The position numbers and the translations under genes were made by a program. This document shows positions 34,782 to 43,579 of a DNA stretch of 64,000 nt, piece by piece. Below the pieces are notes generated by a model, which was given only the letters and a program-made list of their open reading frames with translations, was not told the origin of the DNA and did no database searches. This DNA comes from JADGHX01 sp035760965 (GTDB lineage: Bacteria > Pseudomonadota > Gammaproteobacteria > Steroidobacterales > Steroidobacteraceae), in contig DASTRY010000086.1 of assembly GCA_035760965.1 (NCBI GenBank), forward strand, positions 21,580 to 85,579, written 5' to 3'. Every line of letters starts with the position of its first letter. Position 1 is the first letter of the stretch.

Positions 34782-35561
34782 ATGAAGATCGTCACTTACA
34801 ACGTGAATGGCATTGGCGCTCGGCTGCCGAACTTGCTGCGCTGGTTGGCGGAAACGACACCTGACGTCGTGTGCTTGCAGGAGCTGAAGGCCCCGCAGGA
34901 GAAGTTTCCGGAAAGCGCGATTCGCGACGCGGGTTACGGCGTCATCTGGCACGGGCAGAAGAGCTGGAACGGCGTCGCCATTCTCGCGCGCGGCGGCGAG
35001 GACCCGGTGGAAGTCCGGCGCGCGCTGCCCGGCGATGCGGACGACGTTCACAGCCGCTACATCGAAGCGAGCCTGAAAGGCGTGCTCGTCGGGTGCCTCT
35101 ACCTGCCGAACGGCAATCCGGCGCCGGGGCCGAAGTTCGACTACAAGCTGCAGTGGCTCGAGCGCTTGATCGTGCATGCGCGCGAGCTGTTCGCGAGCCA
35201 GACGCCGGTCGTGCTCGCGGGCGACTTCAACGTCATTCCGACCGAGCGCGACGTGTACAAGCCGGAGCGCTGGGTCGACGATGCGCTCTTCCGCGTCGAG
35301 ACGCGGGAGGCGTTCGGGCGCTTGATGCAGCAAGGCTGGGTGGACTCCGTGCGCACGCTGCATCCCGAAGCGACGATCTACACGTTCTGGGACTACTTCC
35401 GTAATGCGTACCAGCGCGATGCGGGACTGCGCATCGATCACCTGCTGCTGAATCCGCCGGCCGCGTCGCGCCTTGCGGCAGCCGGTGTCGATCGACACGT
35501 GCGCGGCTGGGAGAAAGCGAGCGACCACGCGCCGACGTGGATCGAGCTGCGCGAGGTGTGA
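34782..35561 (+). CDS. xth: exodeoxyribonuclease III
   Basis: A 259-residue AP endonuclease/exonuclease III of base excision repair. ATG 34782 begins the family N-terminus (KIVTYNVNGIGARLP, with Asn7), followed by CLQELKAP with the metal-binding Glu, YLPNGNP, the GDFNVIP core with Asp and Asn, and the C-terminal SDHAPTWIEL histidine. All catalytic residues are present, so it should be active in cleaving abasic sites. The ORF is in the usual size range. It is divergent from the EamA gene. Confidence 0.96.
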   Translation: MKIVTYNVNGIGARLPNLLRWLAETTPDVVCLQELKAPQEKFPESAIRDAGYGVIWHGQKSWNGVAILARGGEDPVEVRRALPGDADDVHSRYIEASLKGVLVGCLYLPNGNPAPGPKFDYKLQWLERLIVHARELFASQTPVVLAGDFNVIPTERDVYKPERWVDDALFRVETREAFGRLMQQGWVDSVRTLHPEATIYTFWDYFRNAYQRDAGLRIDHLLLNPPAASRLAAAGVDRHVRGWEKASDHAPTWIELREV

Positions 35562-35683
35562 GGCGGCGGCGTACTGGCCGCCGAGCAGTACAGTTTCAGT
35601 CTCGGCACGCGTCGCGTATCTGCTGGCGTGCGACCGAAATGCTCTATGCTGTCTCGTCAGCTACAGCGAACGGAGCGGCGAGC

Positions 35684-36835
35684 ATGGGACACCAGCGCAT
35701 CGATACCCGGCTGATTCACGCGGGACAGCCCCGCATCGCGGGCGCCGTCGAGATGCCGATCTTCCAGTCCGCGATGTTCGAGTACGCGGGCGAAGCGAGC
35801 TATCACGACCTCGGCTACATCCGCCTCAACAACACCCCGAATCACAAGGCGCTGCACGCCAAGCTCGCCGCGCTCGAAGGCGCCGAGGCGGCGCTGATCA
35901 CCGCGAGCGGCATGGCCGCGATCTCGACCACGCTCTTGACGGTGCTGCAGGCCGGCGATCACCTGCTCGCGCAGAACACGCTCTACGGCGGCACGCAGGA
36001 CCTGCTCACGCACGATTTCCCGAAGCTCGGCATCGAGGTCGATCTCATCGATGCCGACGATGCGAGCTCGTGGCGCGCGCAGCTGCGTCCGAACACCAAG
36101 GCCATCTACGTCGAGGCGATGACGAACCCGCTGCTCGAGGTGGCCGACCTCGAAGCCATCGTCGCGTTCGCGCGCGCCAACCATCTCGTCTCGCTCATCG
36201 ACAATACGTTTGCGACGCCCGTGAACTTCCGCCCGATCGAGGCCGGCTTCGATCTGTCGCTGCACAGCGCGTCGAAGTATCTGAACGGCCATGCGGACAT
36301 CGTCGGCGGCGCCGTCATCGGCAGCGCGCAGTGGATTCAGCGGATCACGCATCGCATGAATCATCTGGGCGGCTGCATGGACCCGCACGCCGCATTCCTT
36401 CTGAACCGCGGACTGATGACGCTGGCGCTGCGCGTGCGTCATCAAAACGAGAGCACGTTGCGCATCGCTCGCTTCCTCGAAGGCCACCGCGGCGTCGCGA
36501 AGGTGAACTACGCCGGTCTGGAGAGTCATCCGCAACACGCGCGCGCCCGGAAGCTCTTCGCCGGCTTCAGCGGCGTGCTGAGCTTCGAGCTGCGCGGCTC
36601 CGCCGAGGACGCGGATCAATTCATGCGGAAGGTGACGCTCCCGGCCGTCGCGCCGAGTCTCGGCGGCATTCGCTCGTTGATCACCCGGCCGGCGGTGACC
36701 TCGCATGCCGGCCTGTCGCGCGAGGAGCGCTTGCGCGCCGGCATCGGCGATGGGCTCATCCGTCTCTCGGTGGGCATCGAGGACACCGACGATCTCATCG
36801 AGGATCTCGAGCAGGCGTTGCGTCAGATCTCGTAG
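35684..36835 (+). CDS. trans-sulfuration PLP enzyme (cystathionine beta/gamma-lyase type)
   Basis: A 383-residue PLP-dependent enzyme of the Cys/Met-metabolism family. The PLP lysine is Lys198 in HSASKYLNGH. Other landmarks are SGMAAISTTLLTVLQAGDHLL, YGGTQDLL, VEAMTNPLLEV, DNTFATP and the C-terminal LITRPAVTSHAGLS. The C-terminal RLSVGIEDTDDLIEDL is characteristic. The family covers cystathionine lyases, methionine gamma-lyase and O-acylhomoserine sulfhydrylases; I cannot separate these from sequence alone. Its 3' end overlaps the convergent PQQ gene by 41 bases. Confidence 0.9.
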   Translation: MGHQRIDTRLIHAGQPRIAGAVEMPIFQSAMFEYAGEASYHDLGYIRLNNTPNHKALHAKLAALEGAEAALITASGMAAISTTLLTVLQAGDHLLAQNTLYGGTQDLLTHDFPKLGIEVDLIDADDASSWRAQLRPNTKAIYVEAMTNPLLEVADLEAIVAFARANHLVSLIDNTFATPVNFRPIEAGFDLSLHSASKYLNGHADIVGGAVIGSAQWIQRITHRMNHLGGCMDPHAAFLLNRGLMTLALRVRHQNESTLRIARFLEGHRGVAKVNYAGLESHPQHARARKLFAGFSGVLSFELRGSAEDADQFMRKVTLPAVAPSLGGIRSLITRPAVTSHAGLSREERLRAGIGDGLIRLSVGIEDTDDLIEDLEQALRQIS

Positions 36836-38984
36836 CTGCCGCCCCGGCGTTCGAGCTGGGACTCGCCGCCGCACCGGCCGGCGCCGGAGTGGCGGAGAGC
36901 CCGAACGCATTCTGCGGCGGATTGTTCTTGAGCTCGATCGCGCGCGAGACCATGTAGGCCCGGATCGACTCGACCTGTTCCGGCTGCAAGGCTTTCTTGA
37001 ACGACACCATGCCGTTCGCCGCGAGCGCGCCGCCGAGCACGATGGACTCGAACACTTCGCGTGAACCGAGCGCAGCGCTGTAGCGCAGATCGGGAAACAT
37101 CCCGCGGCTCTGCCCGTCCGTGCCGTGGCACGTGCCACAGAAGCGGTTGTAGGTGTCGGCGCCTCTCGTCAGCAGCTCCGGGGTGCCGAACGGCGGCGGC
37201 GGATTCAGCACCTGCGGGACGGGCGGCGCCGGCTCCGGCAGCTTCGCCGTCCCTCCGAGCTTGAATGCCAGGATGCGCGAGCCATTCGACGAGTAGTAGT
37301 TCACGCTGAATCCGGCGCGCGCGCCCGCCGACACGGCCACGTACTGCTCACCGTCCACTTCGTACGTCACCGGCCCGGCGACGATGCCCGTCTGCACCGG
37401 CATGCTCCACAGCTTCTCGCCGGTATCCGCTCGATACGCGGCGAGCTCCTGATACTTCGAGTTGCCCTGGAACACGAGATTGCCCGCCGTCGTCAATGTG
37501 CCGCCACCGCGACCGGCCTCGAACGATACGCGCCAGACTTCCTTCGCCTCGACGGGATCCCACGCCAGCAAGTAGCCGGTGTTGATCCGCTGGACCGGCA
37601 TCGCGAGCCCCTTGCGCATGCTGATGGAGAGCTTCTGCCCCATCGGATTGTCGTCTTCCTTCGCGGCGACGAGCGGATAGTTGCCGTACATCGTCGGGAT
37701 GTACACGAGCCCCGTGAGCGGGTTGTACGACATCGGGTGCCAGCTGTGCGCGCCGCCCGAAGCGGGGATGACGACGAAACCCTTGTCTTCCGTGTAGATC
37801 GCTTCGGGATTGATCTTCGGCTTGCCGGTCGCGGGATCGAGCCCGGTGTGCCAGTTGATGTTGGGCACGAAGGGCTTGCCGGAGAGCAGCTTTCCCGTCT
37901 TCGCGTCGAGGATGTAGAACATGCCGTTCTTGTTCGCCTGCATCGCGACGTGATGCCGCGCGCCCGCGATCTCGATGTCTGCAAGCGTGATCTGCTGCGT
38001 GCCGTCGAAGTCCCAGCTCTCGTTCGGCGTGAACTGGTAATGCCAGACGTACCGACCGGTGTCGGCGTTCAGCGCGACCATCGACGAGAGGAATAGGTTC
38101 TCGTTGTTCTCCGCGCTACCGGGGCTGCGGATCGATTGCGGCCAGGGCGCACCGTTGCCGGTGCCGAAGATCACGTAGTTCGTGACGGGGTCGTACGCGA
38201 TGCCATCCCACGGGCTGCCGCCGCCGCCTTTCTTCCACCACTCTCCCTTCCAGGTCTTCGCGGCCATCGCGAGCTCGGGCTGCTCGAACGGTTTGCTCGG
38301 ATCGCCCGGCACCACCCACCAGCGCCACAGCCGCTTGCCGGTGTCGGCGTCGTACGCGGCCATGAATCCGCGCTGCTCGAACTCGGAGCCCGCCTGGCCG
38401 ATGAACACTTTGCCCTTCGCCACGCGCGGCGCGCCGGTGATGCTGTACGGCTTGTCCTTCGGCGTCGTCTGCGTCGACCACTTCTCGCGGCCCGTTGCGG
38501 CATCGAGTGCAATGAGGCGGCCGTCGAGCGTGCCGAGATACAACTTGCCCTGCCACGCCGCGAGGCCGCGGTTCACGACATCGCAACAGGCGTTCACGCC
38601 CCACTCGCCCGGCACCTTGGGATCGTATTTCCACAGCTGTTTGCCGGTCTTCGCGTCGTACGCATAGACCTTGCTCCACGCCGTCGTCACGTACAGCACG
38701 CCGTCGATGACGAGCGGCGTGGATTCCTGTCCGCGGCGCGTGTCGAAGTCGCCGTACCACGCGAGGCCGAGCCGGCCCACGTTCTCGGCATTGATCTTGG
38801 CGAGCGGACTGAATCGCTGTTCGCTGTGATCGCGGCCGTGCGCAAGCCATTGGCCCGCGTTGCGTTCGTTCGTCGAGGCCATGAGTCGGGCTTCGTCGAC
38901 GTGGGCCGCGGGCGGCGCGCCCTGGGCTGAAGCGGCGAGCGCCAGTGCGCCGGCACAGGCGTACGGGACGAGGAGGTTTCGCAT
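36795..38984 (-). CDS. PQQ-dependent alcohol dehydrogenase with C-terminal cytochrome c (orphan copy)
   Basis: A 729-residue periplasmic quinohaemoprotein. ATG 38984 gives a signal peptide (1-22, ending QGA); upstream codons are not protein-like. An eight-bladed propeller (about 40-580) carries the vicinal Cys pair in VNACCDVVNRG, the GTGNGAPW segment with the Ca-ligand Asn, and a SWDFDGTQ motif around the catalytic Asp. A cytochrome c domain follows with CGTCH at about 616-620. The enzyme oxidises alcohols and passes electrons to its own haem. The last 45 residues are an Ala/Ser/Pro-rich extension overlapping the neighbouring gene. No pqq biosynthesis genes are in this window. Confidence 0.94.
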   Translation of the reverse strand: MRNLLVPYACAGALALAASAQGAPPAAHVDEARLMASTNERNAGQWLAHGRDHSEQRFSPLAKINAENVGRLGLAWYGDFDTRRGQESTPLVIDGVLYVTTAWSKVYAYDAKTGKQLWKYDPKVPGEWGVNACCDVVNRGLAAWQGKLYLGTLDGRLIALDAATGREKWSTQTTPKDKPYSITGAPRVAKGKVFIGQAGSEFEQRGFMAAYDADTGKRLWRWWVVPGDPSKPFEQPELAMAAKTWKGEWWKKGGGGSPWDGIAYDPVTNYVIFGTGNGAPWPQSIRSPGSAENNENLFLSSMVALNADTGRYVWHYQFTPNESWDFDGTQQITLADIEIAGARHHVAMQANKNGMFYILDAKTGKLLSGKPFVPNINWHTGLDPATGKPKINPEAIYTEDKGFVVIPASGGAHSWHPMSYNPLTGLVYIPTMYGNYPLVAAKEDDNPMGQKLSISMRKGLAMPVQRINTGYLLAWDPVEAKEVWRVSFEAGRGGGTLTTAGNLVFQGNSKYQELAAYRADTGEKLWSMPVQTGIVAGPVTYEVDGEQYVAVSAGARAGFSVNYYSSNGSRILAFKLGGTAKLPEPAPPVPQVLNPPPPFGTPELLTRGADTYNRFCGTCHGTDGQSRGMFPDLRYSAALGSREVFESIVLGGALAANGMVSFKKALQPEQVESIRAYMVSRAIELKNNPPQNAFGLSATPAPAGAAASPSSNAGAAATRSDATPARDPR

Positions 38985-39086
38985 CTGAGCAGTGATCCTG
39001 AGGAAATCGGCGCTATTCTGCGGCCACGGATTCTCGCCCGGCCGCCGGCCCGCGGCCAAGTCGGCCGTCGGCCGCAGGAGACGCTC

Positions 39087-40181
39087 ATGCGTGCACTGCT
39101 CAGAAAGAAATGGGTGTGGATCACGGTGCTCGCGTTGATCCTGATCGTGTCGTTGCCGGTGCTGTTGAGCCCCGCGCCCACGTTGCCGCGGGGTAGCGGA
39201 GAGCCGATGCAAGCGATCGTGTATCGCGAGTACGGCACCGCGGATGTGCTGCGCCTGGAGCAGACGGAGAAGCCGCTGCCCAACGACAACCAGGTGCTGA
39301 TCAAGGTGCGTGCGGCGTCGATCAATCCGCTGGACTGGCACTACATGCGGGGCACGCCGTACCTCATGCGTGTCGGCGGCACGGGCTTGCGCAAGCCCAA
39401 CGATCCTCGCCTCGGGACGGACGTCGCGGGCGTCGTCGAAGCCGTGGGCAAGAACGTCACGGACTTCAAGCCGGGCGACGAAGTGTTCGGCGCGAGCGGC
39501 GGCGCCTTCGCGGAGTACGCGGTCGCCTCGAAGGTGGCGCTCAAACCCGCACGCCTCACGTTCGAGCAAGCGGCCGCCGTGCCCGTTGCGGGACTCACGG
39601 CACTCCAAGGCTTGCGCGATCGCGGTCGCCTGCGCGCCGGCCAGAAAGTGCTGATCAACGGCGCGTCGGGTGGCGTGGGCACGTTCGCGGTGCAGATCGC
39701 GAAGTCGTACGGGGTCGAAGTGACCGGCGTGTGCAGCACGCGAAACGTGGACCTCGTGCGCTCGCTCGGCGCCGACCGCGTCGTCGACTACACCAAGGAC
39801 GACTTCACTGCCGGGCCGGAGCGGTATGACCTGATATTCGATACGGTCGGCAACCGGTCGCTGTCGGAAGTGCGGCGCGTGCTGGTCGAGAAGGGCATCT
39901 ACGTCGGGATCGGCGGCGGCGGGCCGGACGCGGGCAAGTGGATCGGACCGCTGGTGCAGCCGGTCAAGATGCTCGTCTACTCGCCGTTCGTGAGTCAGGA
40001 GCTCGGGACCTTCATCGCGAAAGTGACCAAGGAAGACCTCGACACGCTGAAGATGCTCATGGAAACCGGGAAGGTGACGCCGGTGGTCGACCGCACGTAT
40101 CCGTTGGCGGAAACGGCAGCCGCGATTCGCTACGTCGAAGCCGGCCACGCCCGCGGCAAGGTCGTCGTCACGGTGCCGTGA
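39087..40181 (+). CDS. membrane-anchored MDR-family NAD(P)-dependent alcohol dehydrogenase/quinone reductase
   Basis: A 364-residue protein of the zinc-less MDR quinone-oxidoreductase group. Residues 5-24 (KKWVWITVLALILIVSLPVLL) form a membrane anchor, unusual for this family. The catalytic part follows from about 40, with the NADP fold at GASGGVGTFAVQIAKSYG (about 190-205) and YDLIFDTVGNRSL. Zinc-binding residues of classic alcohol dehydrogenases are missing. It is divergent from the PQQ dehydrogenase with about 100 bases between starts. Confidence 0.88.
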   Translation: MRALLRKKWVWITVLALILIVSLPVLLSPAPTLPRGSGEPMQAIVYREYGTADVLRLEQTEKPLPNDNQVLIKVRAASINPLDWHYMRGTPYLMRVGGTGLRKPNDPRLGTDVAGVVEAVGKNVTDFKPGDEVFGASGGAFAEYAVASKVALKPARLTFEQAAAVPVAGLTALQGLRDRGRLRAGQKVLINGASGGVGTFAVQIAKSYGVEVTGVCSTRNVDLVRSLGADRVVDYTKDDFTAGPERYDLIFDTVGNRSLSEVRRVLVEKGIYVGIGGGGPDAGKWIGPLVQPVKMLVYSPFVSQELGTFIAKVTKEDLDTLKMLMETGKVTPVVDRTYPLAETAAAIRYVEAGHARGKVVVTVP

Positions 40182-40184
40182 GCG

Positions 40185-40217
40185 GGGCGGTGTCGCGCAC
40201 GCTGCGCGTCACCGCCC
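40185..40217. terminator. large inverted repeat between convergent genes
   Basis: Fourteen-base arms (GGGCGGTGTCGCGC / GCGCGTCACCGCCC) with one mismatch and a 5-base loop lie between the ends of the MDR gene and the DUF899 gene. No T-tract is present on either strand, so it may be a bidirectional terminator or an mRNA-end stabiliser. Confidence 0.55.
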
Positions 40218-40227
40218 GGTTCGATGC

Positions 40228-40938
40228 TCAGCGCGGGTATTCGAGCTTCGGGTACCAATCCGTGCCGCGCCCCTCGGGCGTCGCGTCGAGCACCGTCCAC
40301 AGCGGCATGAGGTCGGGTGCGCCGCGCGGATCCTGGCCGGGATCGGCGGACTCCGACGTCATCTCGCCGCTCCAGAAGTGGCGGATCGTCCCGTCACGAC
40401 GCGTAAACACGTTGAACCCGGGAATATCGCTGCCGTCCGGCGCGATGTGGTGATAGTCGCGGCTGAACTCGCCGCTCGGATCCGAGTAGAGCTTCAGGTT
40501 GCGCCAGCCCCGCTCCTTCTTGAACGCCACCAACTTCTCGATAGGCGACCGCGCGATCACCGCTAGCGCCACGCGTTGCTCGATATCCCGCGCTTCTCCC
40601 TCCCATGCGCTCAGGAGCGAGGTACACATCGGACAGGGCCGCTCGCGCTGCGGGCCGAACATGTAGCCGTAGACCACCAGCGTCTGCTTGTCGCCGAAGA
40701 GGTCTGCAAAGGTGACGGGGCCGTGTTCGCTCTGGAAGCGATACAGCTGCGGAACGGCGCCGCCGGGCGGCAGCGCACGACGCTGCTCGGCGACGCGTTC
40801 GATGTGACGCCGCAGCTCGATTTCCTCGGCCAGCAGCGCTTCGCGGGCGCGGCGGTACTCGGGGCTTTCGTTCGGCCAGCGGAGTCGGCTCTTGCGGGCC
40901 AGCTCGGCGGCCGGCTGCAGCGGAAGGTTCGCGGGCAT
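40228..40938 (-). CDS. DUF899 thioredoxin-like protein
   Basis: A 236-residue cytosolic protein of the DUF899 family with a thioredoxin-like fold. Its hallmarks are LVVYGYMFGPQRERPCPMCTSLLSAWEG (about 89-116), the NVFTRRDGTIRHFWSGE segment and the late DWYPKLEYPR. CPMC is placed like a peroxiredoxin/thioredoxin redox pair, but function is unproven. The ATG at 40938 gives the family N-terminus (WPNESPEYRRAREALLAEEIELRRHIERVA). It stands alone. Confidence 0.92.
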   Translation of the reverse strand: MPANLPLQPAAELARKSRLRWPNESPEYRRAREALLAEEIELRRHIERVAEQRRALPPGGAVPQLYRFQSEHGPVTFADLFGDKQTLVVYGYMFGPQRERPCPMCTSLLSAWEGEARDIEQRVALAVIARSPIEKLVAFKKERGWRNLKLYSDPSGEFSRDYHHIAPDGSDIPGFNVFTRRDGTIRHFWSGEMTSESADPGQDPRGAPDLMPLWTVLDATPEGRGTDWYPKLEYPR

Positions 40939-41132
40939 GAGTCGTCCTTTCGATTGTGGAGTGTGGCGATCGAAGGACGAACCGGCCGGGTCCAACCCGA
41001 CACGGGACCGACCCCTTCTCTCTCGGAAGGATGAGTGCCGACGCCGACCGATGGCGCTCCTCGGACCATTCCTCCAGCCAATAGTGTCGGCAGCTGGGAA
41101 AGCGCATCGTCCTGTGCACAGAGGGTGTACAG

Positions 41133-41483
41133 ATGTTCTTCCCGAAAACACTTCGAGCACTGATCGGCATCGCGGCGTTGGCGATGGCCGTGCCGTCATT
41201 CGCCGATGCGCCGACCGAGGTGACGATCACGGCGAGCCGCGCGTCAATCCGGTGCGCCGGGCACAAAGGGGACGAGGCGCGCCAGATGGCCGAGCAGGCC
41301 ACTCGCGACGGCGCCCACCGCAAAGCTGCGGAATGCTTCCGGGCCGCCGGAGACGCGAATCGCGCGGACCGGGCGCTCGTTCGCGCCTCGGCCGATTCCA
41401 GCGCGACCGTGTCGCGCCAGGCCGCCGCGGATATCGAAACCGCCAAGGCCCAAGCGCGCCGGATCCGCGAAGCGTTCCACTGA
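41133..41483 (+). CDS. secreted hypothetical protein
   Basis: A 116-residue protein with a signal peptide (residues 1-24, cleavage after SFA). The mature part is helical, Ala-rich and charged (DEARQMAEQATRDGAHRKAAECFRAAGD), with two Cys that could pair. It recalls a short TPR-like helical repeat but no family is certain. Confidence 0.6.
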   Translation: MFFPKTLRALIGIAALAMAVPSFADAPTEVTITASRASIRCAGHKGDEARQMAEQATRDGAHRKAAECFRAAGDANRADRALVRASADSSATVSRQAAADIETAKAQARRIREAFH

Positions 41484-41653
41484 AACGGCGCGGCGCGAGG
41501 CGCCGCGAAGCCGAAACCACATCGTGCAGGCAGCCCGGACTCGCCGGGTGTTTTACGGGAATCGCGTCGCGCAGGGCGTCGCCGCGCGAATGCTCGTCTC
41601 GTTCAGCTCGGCGACGTTGCCGCGGAGTGGCCTGTTGCGACGTGCGCGTGCGC

Positions 41654-42025
41654 TCAGTTCGTGCCGCGAGTCAGGTAGTACGCGAACACGAACAGCGTCG
41701 CGAACGCGAGGTCGATGGCTGCGAACGTGCCGATCACCGGCCCGGCTCGTTCCTGCGCGACCAGTGCGACTCCCGCCACGCCGAACGTGAGCTTTTCGAC
41801 GACGGCGATCGGCATGAGCGGCCGATAACGCACCGGATCTCGAGCCACCAGCAGAAAGGCGAGCTGCCATGCCAGCGTCACGCCGATGAAGCCGTAGTAG
41901 TACTCCGGGTGCGTGATCGCCGGCGGATCGGTCGTGGCGATTCGCGCTTCGGTGAAATACATCGGCGTCATCAACAGCACGCCGTAGATTCCCGCGATTG
42001 CGAACACCCATCTGGCAAATTTCAT
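41654..42025 (-). CDS. four-helix membrane protein, last gene of the efflux operon
   Basis: A 123-residue inner-membrane protein with four hydrophobic helices (about 5-22, 42-60, 70-90 and 98-118). No family name is certain. A strong AAGGAGGA ribosome site precedes the ATG, and it starts 21 bases after the emrB-like gene, so it belongs to that operon. Confidence 0.72.
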   Translation of the reverse strand: MKFARWVFAIAGIYGVLLMTPMYFTEARIATTDPPAITHPEYYYGFIGVTLAWQLAFLLVARDPVRYRPLMPIAVVEKLTFGVAGVALVAQERAGPVIGTFAAIDLAFATLFVFAYYLTRGTN

Positions 42026-42046
42026 GATCGGACTCCTCCTTTCTCC

Positions 42047-43579
42047 TTAGTGCGCGCCCACCGGCGCAGCACCGAACGGCTTCTTCGCGACCCACACCGA
42101 CGCGATCAGCAGCAGGAACAGCCACCCGGAGAGCCAAAAGATATCCGTGGCCGCGAGCAGCGTCGTCTGGTGAGTCAGCGCGGCGTTCACCTGTCCGAGC
42201 GCTTGATCGGGCGTAAAGCCCGCGTGTTGCAGCTGGCTCACCGCTCCGCTCGCATGCGGCGAATAGGCAGTGATGTGCTCCACGAGCTGCGTGCGATGCA
42301 CGGCCTCCCGCCGCTGCCAGAGCGTCGTGACGAGCGACGCGCCGAAGCTACCGGCGGTGATGCGGAAGAAGTTGGCGAGCCCCGATCCGAACGCCATGCG
42401 CTCCGGCGGCAAGCCACCGAGCGAGATCGCCATGAGCGGCGCGAAGTACATCGCGATGCCGGCGCCTTGCAGGAGCTGCGGAAGCGCGAGCGCGCGGAAA
42501 TCCGCATCGGGCGTGTAGCCCGCGCGCCAGAAGCTCGCCAGCGCGAAGACGCCGAACGCCGCGGTCGCGAACAGTCGCGGATCGACACGACCGAGATTCT
42601 TGCCGACCGCCGGCGATAGCAGGAACGCGAGGATGCCGTACGGCGCGACCGCGAGTCCGGCCCACGTGGACGTGTAGCCCATCTGCGTTTGCAGCCACAG
42701 CGGCAGCAGCACGACGTTCCCGAAGAAGACGGCGAAACCGAGACTGACCGAAAGCGTCCCCGCCGTGAAGTTGCGCAGGCGGAAGAGACGCAGGTCGACC
42801 ATCGGATGCTTCTCCGTCAGCTCCCACACGACGAAGAGCGCGAGCCCGAGGGCGGCGACGATCGCCAGCGTGTCGATGAAGCGCGAGTCGAACCAGTCGA
42901 GCTCGTTGCCCTTGTCGAGCATGATCTGCAGCGCGCCGACCCAGATCACGATGAGCGCGAGGCCCACCGTGTCGACCGGCAGCCTGCGCGTCGGCGTCTC
43001 GCGGCCGGCGAGCAGGCGGCTCGTGAGCACGGCCACCGCGATGCCCACGGGCACGTTGATGTAGAAGATCCAGGGCCAGCTCGTCACGTCCGTGAGCCAG
43101 CCGCCGAGGATCGGGCCGATGACGGGCGCAACGACGATGGTCATGCCCCAGATCGCGAGCGCGATGCCCTGCTTCTGCGGCGGATAGCTCGACAGCAGCA
43201 GCGTCTGCGAGAGCGGCACCATGAGACCCGAGACGGAGCCTTGCATGATGCGGAACGCGAGCAGGAGCTCGAAGCTCGGCGCCATCCCGCACAGCCACGA
43301 CGCGAGCGTGAAGAGCAACACGGCGCTCACGAACATGCGCACCTGCCCGAAGCGCTGCGCCAGCCAGCCGGAGAGCAGCACGGAAACGGCGTTCGCGACG
43401 GCGTACGACGTGATGACCCATGTCGCTTGCGTCGGGCTCACGCCGAGATCGCCTGCGATGTGAGGCACCGCGACGTTCGCGATGGTCGTGTCGAGCACTT
43501 CCATGAAGTTGCCGAGAGCCAGTGCGAGCGTGACGAGCGCGAGCGCCGGGCCGGCAAGCGCGGGGCGTTCGGTGCTCAT
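42047..43579 (-). CDS. DHA2-family drug exporter (EmrB-like)
   Basis: A 510-residue, 14-helix major facilitator exporter of the DHA2 group. Signature segments are FMEVLDTTIANVAVPHIAGDLGVSPTQATWVITSYAVANA at the N-terminus, WLAQRFGQVRMF, and GSVSGLMVPLSQTLLLSSYPPQKQGIALAIWG. Like E. coli EmrB it should pump hydrophobic compounds through a partner HlyD-type adaptor and an outer-membrane channel, both encoded next to it. Its ATG overlaps the upstream adaptor stop by four bases, and it is under the TetR regulator at 46486. Confidence 0.93.
   Translation of the reverse strand: MSTERPALAGPALALVTLALALGNFMEVLDTTIANVAVPHIAGDLGVSPTQATWVITSYAVANAVSVLLSGWLAQRFGQVRMFVSAVLLFTLASWLCGMAPSFELLLAFRIMQGSVSGLMVPLSQTLLLSSYPPQKQGIALAIWGMTIVVAPVIGPILGGWLTDVTSWPWIFYINVPVGIAVAVLTSRLLAGRETPTRRLPVDTVGLALIVIWVGALQIMLDKGNELDWFDSRFIDTLAIVAALGLALFVVWELTEKHPMVDLRLFRLRNFTAGTLSVSLGFAVFFGNVVLLPLWLQTQMGYTSTWAGLAVAPYGILAFLLSPAVGKNLGRVDPRLFATAAFGVFALASFWRAGYTPDADFRALALPQLLQGAGIAMYFAPLMAISLGGLPPERMAFGSGLANFFRITAGSFGASLVTTLWQRREAVHRTQLVEHITAYSPHASGAVSQLQHAGFTPDQALGQVNAALTHQTTLLAATDIFWLSGWLFLLLIASVWVAKKPFGAAPVGAH

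Noticed and set aside
38985..40148. 388-codon N-terminal extension of the PQQ dehydrogenase at 36795
   Set aside because: Lies antisense to the MDR reductase, is Arg/His-rich, and the signal peptide begins at 38984.
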